From: Salinisphaeraceae bacterium
Lineage (GTDB): Bacteria > Pseudomonadota > Gammaproteobacteria > Nevskiales > Salinisphaeraceae
NCBI GenBank assembly: GCA_002683405.1
Contig: NYTH01000039.1
Span: forward strand, 48,672-112,671
Direction of reading: 5' to 3'
Length of the DNA stretch: 64,000 nt
The notes under the pieces were generated by a model that saw nothing but the letters and a program-made list of their open reading frames with translations, made no database searches and was not told the DNA's origin. Positions 10,901-24,092 of the stretch are shown here, piece after piece. The number at the start of each line of letters is the position of its first letter. Position 1 is the first letter of the stretch. Made by a program: the position numbers and the translations under genes.

Positions 10901-11536
10901 TGGGAAGACGAACTGGCGCAGTTTACGGACGGCAAGATTGCCGAGATCGTGGGCGACCTGACGCCGCCTGACGCCGCCAGCGGCAATGGCGGCGGTCGCA
11001 ACGGCCGCAAGCGGGTCGTGCTGGCTGGCCTGGTGACCGATTTGCAGCGCCGCAAGCGCCGCATGTTCTTCAAGCTGGATGATCGCAGCGGGCGCATCGA
11101 TTGCAGCCTGTTCGAAGAGAAGGCTGCGGCCTTCACGCATCTGCTGCAGCCGGACCGTCTGCTGGTGGTCTCCGGTACGCTCAGTTACGACGACTTCGCG
11201 GACGGCTGGAAGATATCGCCTCGCGAGATCATGGAGCTGGGCGAGGCGCGTGAGCGCTACGCCGAGCGAATCCTGCTCAAGCTGGCGGGCGGCAACGGGT
11301 TGGATATGGCCCGGCTGGCCGGTTATCTCGATCAGTATCGCAACGGCGAGGACGAAGGCGGTTGCGCCATCAGCATCCGCTACGAGAACGCGCTGGCCAG
11401 CGCGAGCTTCCGGCTGCCGGGGCGCCGGGTGCGGGCCTGCGACGAACTGCTGGGCGGGCTGCGGGAAATACTCGGACACGACGCGGTTGCCGTTCGCTAC
11501 CGGCGCACCGCGGGTGAGCAGCCTGCGGCCGGCTGA
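7976..11536 (+). CDS. dnaE: DNA polymerase III alpha subunit
   Basis: Catalytic subunit of the replicative polymerase. 1186 aa, close to the usual 1160. An N-terminal PHP domain begins FVHLRIHSEYSLSDG (about residues 3-280), followed by the palm with catalytic aspartates in MPDFDIDFCMDGRDR, thumb and fingers (about 290-850), an HhH segment (GLGALKGVGRGAIEAI), and an OB fold near residues 1000-1100 (VVLAGLVTDLQRRK). No 3'-5' exonuclease domain is seen, as expected for DnaE. The start follows rnhB by 54 nt. A weak stem (11538-11559) follows the stop. Confidence 0.97.
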   Translation: MSRPFVHLRIHSEYSLSDGMVRIPALMKALQAAGMPAVAISDNSNLFAMVKFYRAALGAGIKPIIGADIWVTGDDEQAHRLTLFCQNETGYRNLSQVLTESYLQGQKGGRATTSASLLARHSDGLIALSGAQQGEVGRALLAGHRDAARDRAQAWAGMFPGRYYLELCRTGRPDEEACTNASAELAAELELPVVATNDVRFVAPEDFEAHEVRVCIHDGYTLDDARRPRRYSQAQYLKTAEAMAALFEDIPEALDNTVEIARRCNLQLSLGKNFLPDFPVPEGHDADSFLRADSARRLEMRLAELFPDEAERQAQRATYEQRLQVELDVISNMGFPGYFLIVADFIEWARNNGVPVGPGRGSGAGSLVAYAMGITDLDPLAYDLLFERFLNPERVSMPDFDIDFCMDGRDRVIDYVAQRYGERRVSQIITYGSMAAKAVIRDVGRVLGHGYGYVDRIAKQVPFAVDMTLDKALGFAKGKDGADDEKLKNQFSQELRQSYDTDEEVRYLIDMARSLEGLTRNPGKHAGGVVISPADLTEFTPLYCEPGGGNRVTQFDKDDVEAVGLVKFDFLGLRTLTIIDRAVHIVNEVRQKKGENPLDIRQLPLDDKAAYNLLRKGETTAVFQLESSGMRRLIKRLLPDQFEDIVALVALYRPGPLESGMVDDYCDRKHGQKVVYPHPRLEKVLEPTYGVILYQEQVMQIAQELAGYSLGGADLLRRAMGKKKVEEMAKQRQVFVDGAAERGVEADNAGYIFDLIEKFAGYGFNKSHSAAYALVSYQTAWLKAHHPAAFMCAVLSADMDHTDKVVTMIDECHRMDIEVHAPNVNHSGYDFTTIDEHGIRYGLGALKGVGRGAIEAIIAERDRGGAFTDLFEFCRRIDTSKTNRRMLEAMIRAGALDDLGPNRASLVHGLGRALTAAEQQRNAASAGQNDLFGMAEPDATPVFSLQAIEDWSDDDRLRAERETLGLYLSGHPITAWEDELAQFTDGKIAEIVGDLTPPDAASGNGGGRNGRKRVVLAGLVTDLQRRKRRMFFKLDDRSGRIDCSLFEEKAAAFTHLLQPDRLLVVSGTLSYDDFADGWKISPREIMELGEARERYAERILLKLAGGNGLDMARLAGYLDQYRNGEDEGGCAISIRYENALASASFRLPGRRVRACDELLGGLREILGHDAVAVRYRRTAGEQPAAG

Positions 11537-11681
11537 GCGGGCTGCTACGCTCGCGCCCGACTTTTGGCTGTCACGCAGGGGCTGATCTGTTACATATAGT
11601 CAGCCGCCTATCGCGGGGGACAGGGAATTCACGAATGTATGCGGGCGTCCGGATCGACGCGCCCGCCTTGCGGATTGGTCA

Positions 11682-12646
11682 ATGCAGAAAAAGAAACTCG
11701 ATTACCTTGATTTCGAGCAGCCCATCGCCGAACTGGCGCAGAAAATCGAAGAATTGCGCTTTGTGGCCGATGGCAGCGAAGTCGACCTGAACGAGGAAAT
11801 CGAGCGGCTCGAGGTCAAGAGCCGGAACCTTACCGAGGACATCTTTGCCAAGCTGGGTTCCTGGCAGGTGGTGCAGCTGGCGCGGCATCCGCAGCGCCCC
11901 TACACCCTGGACTACATCGATGCGCTGTTCACCGATTTCGAGGAACTGCACGGCGATCGACACTATGGCGACGATCCGGCCATCGTGGGGGGTCTGGCGC
12001 GGCTGGACGGCCACTCGGTCATGGTGATTGGTCACCAGAAGGGCCGGGACACCAAGGAGAAGGTCTACCGCAATTTCGGCATGCCCCGGCCGGAGGGCTA
12101 CCGCAAGGCCCTGCGGCTGATGCAGCTGGCCGAACGATTCAACCTGCCGGTGATCACGCTCATCGACACGCCCGGCGCCTATCCGGGTATCGGTGCGGAG
12201 GAGCGCAACCAGAGCGAGGCCATCGCCCGGAACCTGTTCGAGATGGCGCGCCTGAAAACGCCCATCATCTGCACCGTCATCGGCGAGGGCGGCTCGGGCG
12301 GAGCGCTTGCGGTCGGCGTGGGCGACCACATCGCGATGCTGCAGTACTCGGTGTACTCGGTCATTTCGCCGGAGGGCTGCGCGTCCATCCTGTGGAAGAG
12401 CGCGGACAAGGCCAAGGATGCTGCCGAAGCCATGAAGATGACCTCGGCCAGCCTGCAGGAGCTGGGGCTGATCGACGAAATCATCCCGGAACCGTTGGGC
12501 GGCGCCCACCGCGATTACGCAGCGGTGACCCGGACACTGAAGGATTCGCTGAGCCTGACGCTGTCTCGACTGAGCGCCATGAGCAGTGACGAACTGGTCG
12601 CCCAGCGCTACGACCGCTGGATGCGCTACGGAGACTACAAGACCTC

Positions 12647-12650
<4 letters not shown>
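11682..12650 (+). CDS. accA: Acetyl-CoA carboxylase carboxyltransferase subunit alpha
   Basis: With AccD, transfers the carboxyl group from carboxybiotin to acetyl-CoA, the first committed step of fatty-acid synthesis. 322 aa. Typical blocks are [54 protein letters not shown], and oxyanion-hole segments around [17 protein letters not shown] and [15 protein letters not shown]. The 145-bp gap after dnaE contains TATAGT at 11595-11600, a possible -10, without a convincing -35. Its TGA overlaps the TTG start of tilS. Confidence 0.97.
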
Positions 12651-16529
<3,879 letters not shown>

Positions 16530-16564
16530 CCGGCCGACCCATCAAAATTCACCGTTCAAGGTAA

Positions 16565-17848
<1,284 letters not shown>

Positions 17849-17887
17849 GCGATTTGCAGGCGCGATAAAGCCAGCGAATTCAAACTG

Positions 17888-18148
17888 TAGCCCGGATATT
17901 TCACGAGGGCGGTTGTCGCGGTCTTGTAAACACATTGATACGCGTGAGTAAAAAACAGTTTTACGGTTATTTTCGTCGGTATAATTTAGGGTCCGCGCCA
18001 ATCTATCGCGGTGCCTTGCGGTTCTCGCGGCGTATCGCTTGTCTTTCCCGCAAATACTAGCGATGGCTAGGGTTTGCGCTCCAAGACTGCGCGCTACTTG
18101 CTGCGAATTCGCAACTCACTCGCGATCCCTCATGAATTATCCGGGCTA
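17888..18148 (+). repeat. Terminal-inverted-repeat element, copy 1 (261 bp, non-coding)
   Basis: A 261-bp AT-richer stretch bounded by imperfect inverted repeats: left TAGCCCGGATATTTCACGAG, right (reverse complement) TAGCCCGGATAATTCATGAG. It matches the 438-bp element at 32723-33160 in both ends and in internal blocks (TCCGCGCCAATCTATCGCGG, GTGCCTTGCG, GCTCCAAGAC, CACTCGCGATCCCTCATGAA). No transposase frame is present. This looks like a MITE or a decayed insertion-sequence remnant; I cannot assign the family. It fills most of the 336-bp eno-ftsB gap. Confidence 0.8.
17980..17985 (+). promoter_or_regulatory. Possible -10 box (TATAAT) inside repeat copy 1
   Basis: A perfect TATAAT occurs inside repeat copy 1 about 200 bp upstream of ftsB and on its strand. 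A -35 is not clear; TTTTAC lies 15 nt upstream, which is short. The equivalent position in copy 2 reads TACAGT. The element could supply a promoter to ftsB-truD, but this is inference. Confidence 0.3.
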
Positions 18149-18184
18149 GTAGCACTTGCGAAAACTTGGGGTTAGAATCGGAAA

Positions 18185-18457
18185 ATGTATCGCGCCTGCG
18201 TCATAGCCCTGTGCCTGATGTTTGCGGCTCTCCAGTATCGCCTCTGGATTGCCGATGGCGGCTATGCGGACGTCAATCGGCTGCAGGACGATATCCAGGC
18301 CCTGCAGACCCACAACGACGAACTGCGCAGCCGCAACGCGGCCATGGACGCGGAGATCGTTGATCTGAAGTCGGGCGAACTGGCGCTGGAAGGCCGGGCC
18401 CGCGCCGACCTGGGCATGATCCGGCAGGGCGAGCGATTCTTCCTCGTCGTTGACTGA
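18185..18457 (+). CDS. ftsB: Cell division protein FtsB
   Basis: Bitopic division protein that forms the FtsQLB subcomplex and signals to FtsWI. 90 aa. One N-terminal transmembrane helix (about residues 3-20), then a periplasmic coiled coil (about 28-70, VNRLQDDIQALQTHNDELRS) and a short conserved tail (ALEGRARADLGMIRQGERFFLVV). It sits downstream of eno as usual, but truD, not ispD, follows with an 8-nt overlap. Confidence 0.95.
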   Translation: MYRACVIALCLMFAALQYRLWIADGGYADVNRLQDDIQALQTHNDELRSRNAAMDAEIVDLKSGELALEGRARADLGMIRQGERFFLVVD

Positions 18458-19523
18458 CGCCGGCGCCTCCATCTCCCGCTGGCCGACCGAACTGCCCGCG
18501 TGGCCCCATGCGCGGGGCGCACCGCCCGATGCGCGCGGCATTATTCGCAGCACGCCGGAAGATTTCTTTGTAGAAGAGCAGCTTGCCGTCGATTTCTCGG
18601 GTGATGGCGAGCACGTCTGGCTGCATATCGAAAAAACGGGAGTGACCACCCTGCAGGTCTGCGAGCGGATTGCCGACTGCTTTCAGGCCCGGCCGCGAGA
18701 CGTGGGCTTTTCGGGGCTGAAGGACCGCTGGGCCGTGACCCGTCAGTGGTTCTCGGTGCCGCTGGCGGTACAGCAGGATCCGGCGCCGCTCGCAGACACG
18801 CTGGCGCTGCCGGAGCTTCGGGTACTGAATTGCCGGCGGCATTTCCGCAAGCTGCGCCGGGGCACGCATCGGGCCAACCGCTTTGAACTGGTGGTCCGCG
18901 AGGTGCAGGGTGACTGCGCCGCCGTGGACGCCGATCTGGCCCGCATTCGCGACGAGGGCGTACCCAATTACTTTGGCGAACAGCGCTTTTCCGGGGGCAG
19001 CAATCTGGCGCTGGCCGATGCGCTGTTTGCCGGCCGGCGCATGAAACGGAACAAGCGAAGTTTCGCCCTGTCGGCCGCGCGGTCCTATCTGTTCAACAGC
19101 CTACTGGCGGCGCGCGTGACGCGGGGCGACTGGAATGCACTGCTCCCCGGCGAGTGCGTCATGCTGGATGGCTCGGGGAGTCATTTTTCCATCGATGCGG
19201 ACATCCCGCCCGACGCGGTACTACAGAGCCGACTCCGGGCGTTTGATATTCACCCGAGCGGCCCGTTGCCGGGCCAGGGTGAGTCAGGCGTCAGTGGCGC
19301 CGCCGCTGAGATCGAGCAGGCCGTGCTGGCCGAGCATCAGGATTGGCTGGACGGCCTAGTGCGCCTGCGCGTGGATGCTGGCCGAAGGGCGCTGCGCTTG
19401 CGGCCCGCGGCCCTGTCCTGGACCTGGTCGGAGGAGGGTGACCTGCGCCTGACATTCGAGTTGCCGCCGGGCGCCTACGCGACGGTCATCCTGCGCGAGT
19501 GCCTGGCGGCATATGCACCATAA
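18450..19523 (+). CDS. truD: tRNA pseudouridine(13) synthase TruD
   Basis: Isomerises U13 of tRNA(Glu). 357 aa. TTG start at 18450 overlaps the ftsB stop by 8 nt; the first well-conserved block is IIRSTPEDFFVEEQL at about residue 31. The catalytic Asp is D92 in GFSGLKDRWAVTRQ. The TRUD insertion domain (about 150-300) includes GVPNYFGEQRFS and NKRSFALSAARSYLFN. In most relatives truD follows ispD-ispF; here those two genes are missing and ftsB abuts truD directly. Confidence 0.95.
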   Translation: MTDAGASISRWPTELPAWPHARGAPPDARGIIRSTPEDFFVEEQLAVDFSGDGEHVWLHIEKTGVTTLQVCERIADCFQARPRDVGFSGLKDRWAVTRQWFSVPLAVQQDPAPLADTLALPELRVLNCRRHFRKLRRGTHRANRFELVVREVQGDCAAVDADLARIRDEGVPNYFGEQRFSGGSNLALADALFAGRRMKRNKRSFALSAARSYLFNSLLAARVTRGDWNALLPGECVMLDGSGSHFSIDADIPPDAVLQSRLRAFDIHPSGPLPGQGESGVSGAAAEIEQAVLAEHQDWLDGLVRLRVDAGRRALRLRPAALSWTWSEEGDLRLTFELPPGAYATVILRECLAAYAP

Positions 19524-19601
19524 TAAGGCGGCACTGCAAAATAATGCGTGCGTTCAGATAGATGGCGGTGCAGACAAGCCGGTCAGCGCCATGTACTATT
19601 C

Positions 19602-19617
19602 CTGACCTGCATGTCAG
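19602..19617. promoter_or_regulatory. Small inverted repeat before the TetR gene, possible operator
   Basis: CTGAC and GTCAG arms separated by 6 nt (CTGACCTGCATGTCAG) end 15 nt before the GTG start of the TetR-type gene. TetR regulators often bind a palindrome in their own promoter region. The arms are short, so this may be chance. Confidence 0.3.
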
Positions 19618-19632
19618 CGAGCCGCACCCATC

Positions 19633-20289
19633 GTGCTGAAACGTGTTCTTGACGAAGCCCGGCACGCCTCTCGCCTGCGCGAAACGAGTCCGGAGGCCGA
19701 TACGCGCGAGCGCATACTCGAAGCGGGCAGCGATCTGTTCCAGCGTCGCGGTTTCAACGGCTTCAGCTACAAGCACATTGCCGTGCTGCTGGGGCTGCGG
19801 CATGCGGCCATCCACTATCACTTTCGCAACAAGTCGGATCTGGGGCTGGCGCTGCTGCAGCGCTACCGCCGGATTTTTCTGGAGTGGGCGGAAGAACTCG
19901 AATCTCGGGTGGATGACGAATGGGATCGTCTGCAGGCGTATTTCGGTCTGTACGTCGACTATCAGCGGTCCGGCTCGCTGATCTGCCCGAGCGGCGTGGT
20001 CAGCAACGATTTCGACTCCTTGCCAGAGGCCATGCAGGAAGAGGCGCGCCAGTTGCTGCGGGATCGCTGGAACTGGTTGACGCGGACCCTGGACAACGGT
20101 CGCAGCGCCGGCAAGCTGAACTTTCCCGGGCGCGCGGCCGAGCGGGCACTCGTCATCGGCGCGGCCATGCAGGGCGCGCTTCAGATTGATCGCGTGACCT
20201 CGAACAACCGGATGGAGCAGATCATTGCGCAACTTGAACTCGAGATGCGCCGCGATGTCTCTGATATCGATAACGGCCGGTCGTCGTGA
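19633..20289 (+). CDS. TetR/AcrR-family transcriptional regulator
   Basis: 218 aa from GTG 19633. The N-terminal helix-turn-helix (about residues 22-70) is clear: TRERILEAGSDLFQRRGFNGFSYKHIAVLLG, then AAIHYHFRNKSDLGLALL. The C-terminal ligand domain (about 80-210) contains SLICPSGVVSNDF, similar to the TetR subgroup that has a conserved Cys-Pro near this position. The ligand is unknown. It lies in a four-gene insert between truD and surE that differs from the usual order, 165 bp upstream of a glycosyltransferase-like gene it might control. Confidence 0.88.
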   Translation: MLKRVLDEARHASRLRETSPEADTRERILEAGSDLFQRRGFNGFSYKHIAVLLGLRHAAIHYHFRNKSDLGLALLQRYRRIFLEWAEELESRVDDEWDRLQAYFGLYVDYQRSGSLICPSGVVSNDFDSLPEAMQEEARQLLRDRWNWLTRTLDNGRSAGKLNFPGRAAERALVIGAAMQGALQIDRVTSNNRMEQIIAQLELEMRRDVSDIDNGRSS

Positions 20290-20454
20290 GGGGGCGTCGT
20301 GTGCCGGTCGGTCATGGGAGGATGACGGTTCACCCTCATCGAACAGGCTCGCAGCCCACGGGGCGCGCGGGCAGGGGCCACAGGGACGTGGCTCAGGATT
20401 CGCCGGGACGGACTCGATTCCTCGTATAGCCAACCGACCTTCACAGAGGAAGCT

Positions 20455-21339
20455 ATGCAGGCGAGCCTGATTACCCCCAGTTTTCGCGGCGATATGGAAG
20501 TCGCCCGACTGTTGTGCGCCAGTATCGACCGCTACGTCGATCCCGATATTGACCATTACCTGATAGTGCCCGGCCGGGATGTGGAGCATTTCCGGCCGCT
20601 GTGCAACGCAAGGCGATTCGTGCTGGCCGAGCAGGACCTGCTTCCCGGTAATTTCATCAAGCTGCCGGTCCCCAAGAAGATCAAGCTGGGCGGCTACGAA
20701 CGACGCCTGCGCAGCCTCTGGTGGACGCCGCACGGCCTCGTGCGTGGCTGGGTGCTGCAGCAGATACTCAAACTCTCCGCGGACGCGATCACGCCGCGCG
20801 ATATTTTCGTGTTTGCCGATTCAGACACCATATTCGTCAGGCCCTTCGGCATGGATGATCTGGTGATTGACGGCAAGGTGCGGCTGTACAGCAACCCGGG
20901 TGTGGGCCGGAACATGTCTGGCCACCGCGAATGGCATGCGCAGGCCGCCCGCCTGCTGGGTCTGGCGCCCTGCGATTATTTCGGGGCCGACTACATCGGC
21001 ACCGGCATTACCTGGGAGCGCGATACCCTGCAGCGACTCAAGCAGCGTCTGGCCGAGCAGGCCGGCGGCAGCTGGCAGGCCGCCATCTGCCGGTCGAACA
21101 CGGTGTCGGAGTACATCCTCTACGGCATCTTCGCCGAACATGTGCTGGGACAGGCAGGCCGGCACCGCGTCACCTCGGAAGAGTGGACCTACGGCTGGAG
21201 TTTCGATCACGACCAGGCCGGCGCGGATACGGAATTCGCGGCGGGTCTGGAACCCCAGCATCGCCTCGCGCTGATTCAGTCGACCGAAGATCTCTCGATA
21301 GAGCGCCGACGCCGCATGCTGTCGCCGCTGCTCAACTGA
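20455..21339 (+). CDS. Glycosyltransferase-like protein, probable DUF6492 type
   Basis: 294 aa, cytoplasmic, no signal peptide. It begins ASLITPSFRGDMEVARLLC, a GT-A-like first strand, and has an acidic DxD-type motif in IFVFADSDTIFVRPF (about residues 119-133). That pattern suggests a nucleotide-sugar-dependent transferase; I recall similar proteins filed as DUF6492. C-terminal blocks are YFGADYIGTGITWERD and SNTVSEYILYG. A GAGGA ribosome site precedes ATG 20455. The substrate is unknown. It is not usually found between truD and surE. Confidence 0.65.
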   Translation: MQASLITPSFRGDMEVARLLCASIDRYVDPDIDHYLIVPGRDVEHFRPLCNARRFVLAEQDLLPGNFIKLPVPKKIKLGGYERRLRSLWWTPHGLVRGWVLQQILKLSADAITPRDIFVFADSDTIFVRPFGMDDLVIDGKVRLYSNPGVGRNMSGHREWHAQAARLLGLAPCDYFGADYIGTGITWERDTLQRLKQRLAEQAGGSWQAAICRSNTVSEYILYGIFAEHVLGQAGRHRVTSEEWTYGWSFDHDQAGADTEFAAGLEPQHRLALIQSTEDLSIERRRRMLSPLLN

Positions 21340-21366
21340 CGCGCACGCTGCCTGTGTCCCTGCGCC

Positions 21367-21915
21367 TCAGGCTTTCCGGAGCAGCACATAAACGGCGCCC
21401 GTGCCCCCGTCCACTGGCCGGGCCGAGGTGTAGGCCAGCACCTCGCTGCGCTGCCGCAGCCAGTGGGCCAGCTTGGTCTTGACCACGGGCCCGCGGTTGC
21501 CTGATCGCAAGCCCTTGCCGTGGATGATGCGCAGACAGCGATAGTCGCGCTGCTGCGCTTCCTGCAGGAACCGCACGACGGCCTCGCGCGCCGTCGCCAC
21601 GAACAGGCCGTGCAGGTCCAGTTCGGCCTGCACGCGATACTGTCCCCGGCGCAGCCGGCGAAAGGTGGCAAGTTGTACGCCGGGCTGGCGATAACTCAGC
21701 TCATCGCCCGATTCCACGTCCTCGTGGTCGGGGCCGTCGGTCAGCAGGTTGGCGATGACGTCGGCCTCGTCGGCCTCGCGGGAGCGGGGGCGCGAGGAGG
21801 GCAGACGACGGCTGGGCTTGCGGCGAGTCGGGCCGCGCAACTGTTTGGCGCCGGCCATTTCCTCGCGGAACAGTAGCCGTTCGTTCTCGGAAAGCTGGCG
21901 CTCGTTGCTGTCCAT
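21367..21915 (-). CDS. Smr-domain protein (YdaL/MutS2-C-like endonuclease domain)
   Basis: 182 aa from ATG 21915; an ATG at 21930 is also possible. The N-terminal half is charged and low-complexity (RRKPSRRLPSSRPRSREADEADV). The C-terminal Smr domain (about residues 95-180) carries the family motifs AELDLHGL, IIHGKGLRSG and GGTGAVYVLL. Smr domains nick DNA or RNA; the specific target here is unknown. It is transcribed against its neighbours, convergent with the glycosyltransferase-like gene and divergent from surE with a 161-bp shared upstream region. Confidence 0.9.
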   Translation of the reverse strand: MDSNERQLSENERLLFREEMAGAKQLRGPTRRKPSRRLPSSRPRSREADEADVIANLLTDGPDHEDVESGDELSYRQPGVQLATFRRLRRGQYRVQAELDLHGLFVATAREAVVRFLQEAQQRDYRCLRIIHGKGLRSGNRGPVVKTKLAHWLRQRSEVLAYTSARPVDGGTGAVYVLLRKA

Positions 21916-22076
21916 GACAACCCCCGTCATTCGCCCACCCGTGGTTGCGCTTCGCAGCCGTGGCCGGTACCAAGCGTACCGCAGACTAACGGCCGAGTGC
22001 GGCCATAGGGTAACATGCGTGCCCGGCACCCGGTTTCGTCCGCTCCCAATTTTCCGTGGTGCATTCAGATACTTGC

Positions 22077-22826
22077 ATGCGAATACTGGTTAGCAACGAT
22101 GATGGCTGCCGTGCGCCCGGGCTGCTGGCCCTGCGCGATGCGGTGTCCGGACACTGTGAACAGGCCGTTATCGTGGCGCCCGAGCGGGACCGCAGTGGCG
22201 CCAGCAATTCGCTCACGCTGGATCGTCCGCTTCGCGTTACGGAGATCGATTCCCATCGCTACTGCGTGAACGGCACGCCCACCGATTGCGTTCACCTGGC
22301 GCTGTGCGGCCTGTTCGAGCAGGACCCGCATCTTGTGGTGTCCGGCATCAACGCCGGCGCCAATCTGGGGGACGACGTGCTGTATTCCGGCACCGTGGCG
22401 GCCGCCATGGAGGGCCGGTTTCTCGGTCTGCCGGCCATTGCCTTTTCGCTGGCGGGCAGCCGCCTCGACCACTACGACACGGCTGCCCGGGTGGCCGGGC
22501 AGCTGGTCGAGATGCTCAAGCGGGATCCGCTGCCCCCGGACACCATCATCAACGTCAATGTGCCCGATGTGCCGTATGCATCGCTGCGGGGCTTCGAGCT
22601 GACCCGGCTGGGCAACCGGCATCGATCCGAGCCGCTGGTCGAGGCCTTCGACCCGCGCGGGCGGACGGTGTACTGGATCGGGCCGCCCGGTGCCGAAGCG
22701 GACGCGGGGCCGGGTACGGACTTTCATGCCGTACGTGAACGGCGCGTGTCGATCACGCCTATCAGCACCGATCTGACCCGGCACGCCGCGGTCGAAAAGC
22801 TGACCGGCTGGGTCGGTCGGCTGTGA
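22077..22826 (+). CDS. surE: 5'/3'-nucleotidase SurE
   Basis: Metal-dependent nucleoside-monophosphate phosphatase active on 5' and 3' nucleotides and short polyphosphate. 249 aa starting at ATG 22077, where the canonical [10 protein letters not shown] begins (D8, D9 metal ligands); an in-frame GTG at 22056 would add seven residues. Other motifs are [19 protein letters not shown] and [22 protein letters not shown] split over about residues 88-110. The TGA overlaps the pcm GTG start (GTGA). Confidence 0.96.
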   Translation: MRILVSNDDGCRAPGLLALRDAVSGHCEQAVIVAPERDRSGASNSLTLDRPLRVTEIDSHRYCVNGTPTDCVHLALCGLFEQDPHLVVSGINAGANLGDDVLYSGTVAAAMEGRFLGLPAIAFSLAGSRLDHYDTAARVAGQLVEMLKRDPLPPDTIINVNVPDVPYASLRGFELTRLGNRHRSEPLVEAFDPRGRTVYWIGPPGAEADAGPGTDFHAVRERRVSITPISTDLTRHAAVEKLTGWVGRL

Positions 22827-23497
22827 GTCGCGATCAGCTGCACTCGCACGCCCGCGGGCTGGGCATGGCCTCCGAGCGCAGCCGCCGGCGGCTCGTGGAG
22901 CGGCTGCGCCAGAAGGGCGTGGCGGACGAGCGCGTGCTCGAGGCCATGGAGCGGGTTCAGCGGCATCGCTTCGTGGACGAAGCCATGGCCAGCCGGGCCT
23001 ACGACGATACCGCGCTGCCGATCGGTCATTCACAGACCATTTCGCAGCCCTATGTGGTCGCGCACATGACCCACCTGCTGCTGGGGCAGAGCGTGCCGGA
23101 GCGAGTGCTCGAGGTCGGCACCGGGAGCGGCTATCAGGCCGCCGTGCTGGCCGAACTGGTGCCTCTGGTCTACAGCGTCGAGCGGATTCCGGCGCTGTAT
23201 GACCGCGCGCGCCGTCGTCTGCAGGAACTGGGCTACCGTAACGTTCGGCTGCGCCAGTCCGATGGCAGTATCGGACTGCCGGAATATGGTCCGTTTGACG
23301 GTATACTCGTCACCGCCGGCGGGGAAGAAATCCCCAGGCCGCTCATCGACCAGCTCGCCGACGGCGGCCGGCTGGTGGCGCCGGTGGGCCCCCGGCATGC
23401 GCAGCATATCTTCCGCATCACGCGTCGCGGCGCCAGCCTGGACTGGCAGAAACTTGACGCCGTGACCTTTGTGCCGTTGATCGTCGGGGAGCAATAA
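22823..23497 (+). CDS. pcm: Protein-L-isoaspartate O-methyltransferase
   Basis: Repairs isoaspartyl residues in aged proteins using S-adenosylmethionine. 224 aa from GTG 22823; an ATG 14 codons in ([10 protein letters not shown]) is an alternative. Motifs are [19 protein letters not shown], the SAM-binding [18 protein letters not shown] and [13 protein letters not shown]. The stop TAA shares one base with the ATG of the next gene. surE-pcm-nlpD is a conserved stationary-phase cluster. Confidence 0.96.
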   Translation: MSRDQLHSHARGLGMASERSRRRLVERLRQKGVADERVLEAMERVQRHRFVDEAMASRAYDDTALPIGHSQTISQPYVVAHMTHLLLGQSVPERVLEVGTGSGYQAAVLAELVPLVYSVERIPALYDRARRRLQELGYRNVRLRQSDGSIGLPEYGPFDGILVTAGGEEIPRPLIDQLADGGRLVAPVGPRHAQHIFRITRRGASLDWQKLDAVTFVPLIVGEQ

Positions 23498-24075
23498 TGG
23501 GTATCTGGCGAAAGCTGTACGACGCCGTTCTCAAGGCGTCGGGCCATCGTCGGGCCGTCTGGTTTCTGGGCGGGCTGAGCTTTGCCGAATCCTCTTTCTT
23601 TCCCATTCCGCCGGACGTCATGCTGGCACCCATGGTGCTGGCGCGGCCGCATCGAGCGTGGTTTCTTGCGACGGTGACCACGCTGACCTCGGTGGCAGGC
23701 GGGATCGCCGGCTACTTCATCGGCGCCTACATGCTCGGCATGGCGCAGGAAGCCATGGAGGCCGCGCACCTGTGGGAAAAGTACCTCACGGTGCGTGACT
23801 GGTTCGGGGATTACGGTTTCTGGGCGGTACTGATCGCGGGATTTTCGCCGATTCCCTACAAGGTGTTCACCATCGCGGCGGGCGCCGGTCATATGCTGTT
23901 CATCCCGTTCGTGGTTGCATCGCTGATCGGCCGTGGCGCACGATTTTTCCTGGTGGCCGGCCTGGTCAAGGTGGCCGGACCGGCCATGGAAGAGCGTCTG
24001 CTGGGATATATCGACATTATCGGATGGATACTGGTCGCACTCATTGCCGTTGGGGTCATCGTCTATCAGTTCTGA
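23497..24075 (+). CDS. yqaA: YqaA-family (DedA/VTT superfamily) membrane protein
   Basis: 192 aa inner-membrane protein with four or five hydrophobic segments. The family signature is near the N-terminus (SFAESSFFPIPPDVMLAPMVLA), with GGIAGYFIGAYM and the re-entrant-loop-like AGFSPIPYKVFTIAAG, and GRGARFFLV near the C-terminus. VTT/DedA proteins are linked to lipid scrambling and proton-motive-force maintenance; the role here is not shown. The start ATG overlaps the pcm stop by one base, and nlpD follows 17 nt later. Confidence 0.88.
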   Translation: MGIWRKLYDAVLKASGHRRAVWFLGGLSFAESSFFPIPPDVMLAPMVLARPHRAWFLATVTTLTSVAGGIAGYFIGAYMLGMAQEAMEAAHLWEKYLTVRDWFGDYGFWAVLIAGFSPIPYKVFTIAAGAGHMLFIPFVVASLIGRGARFFLVAGLVKVAGPAMEERLLGYIDIIGWILVALIAVGVIVYQF

Positions 24076-24092
24076 CTGATGGGCCGCGGGTG

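Noticed and set aside
11538..11566. Terminator after dnaE (CGGGC/GCCCG then ACTTTT)
   Set aside because: The stem is only 5 bp with a 12-nt loop and the T-run is short; too weak to call.
22056..22076. Upstream GTG start for SurE
   Set aside because: It adds seven residues before the canonical MRIL start and has no better ribosome site.
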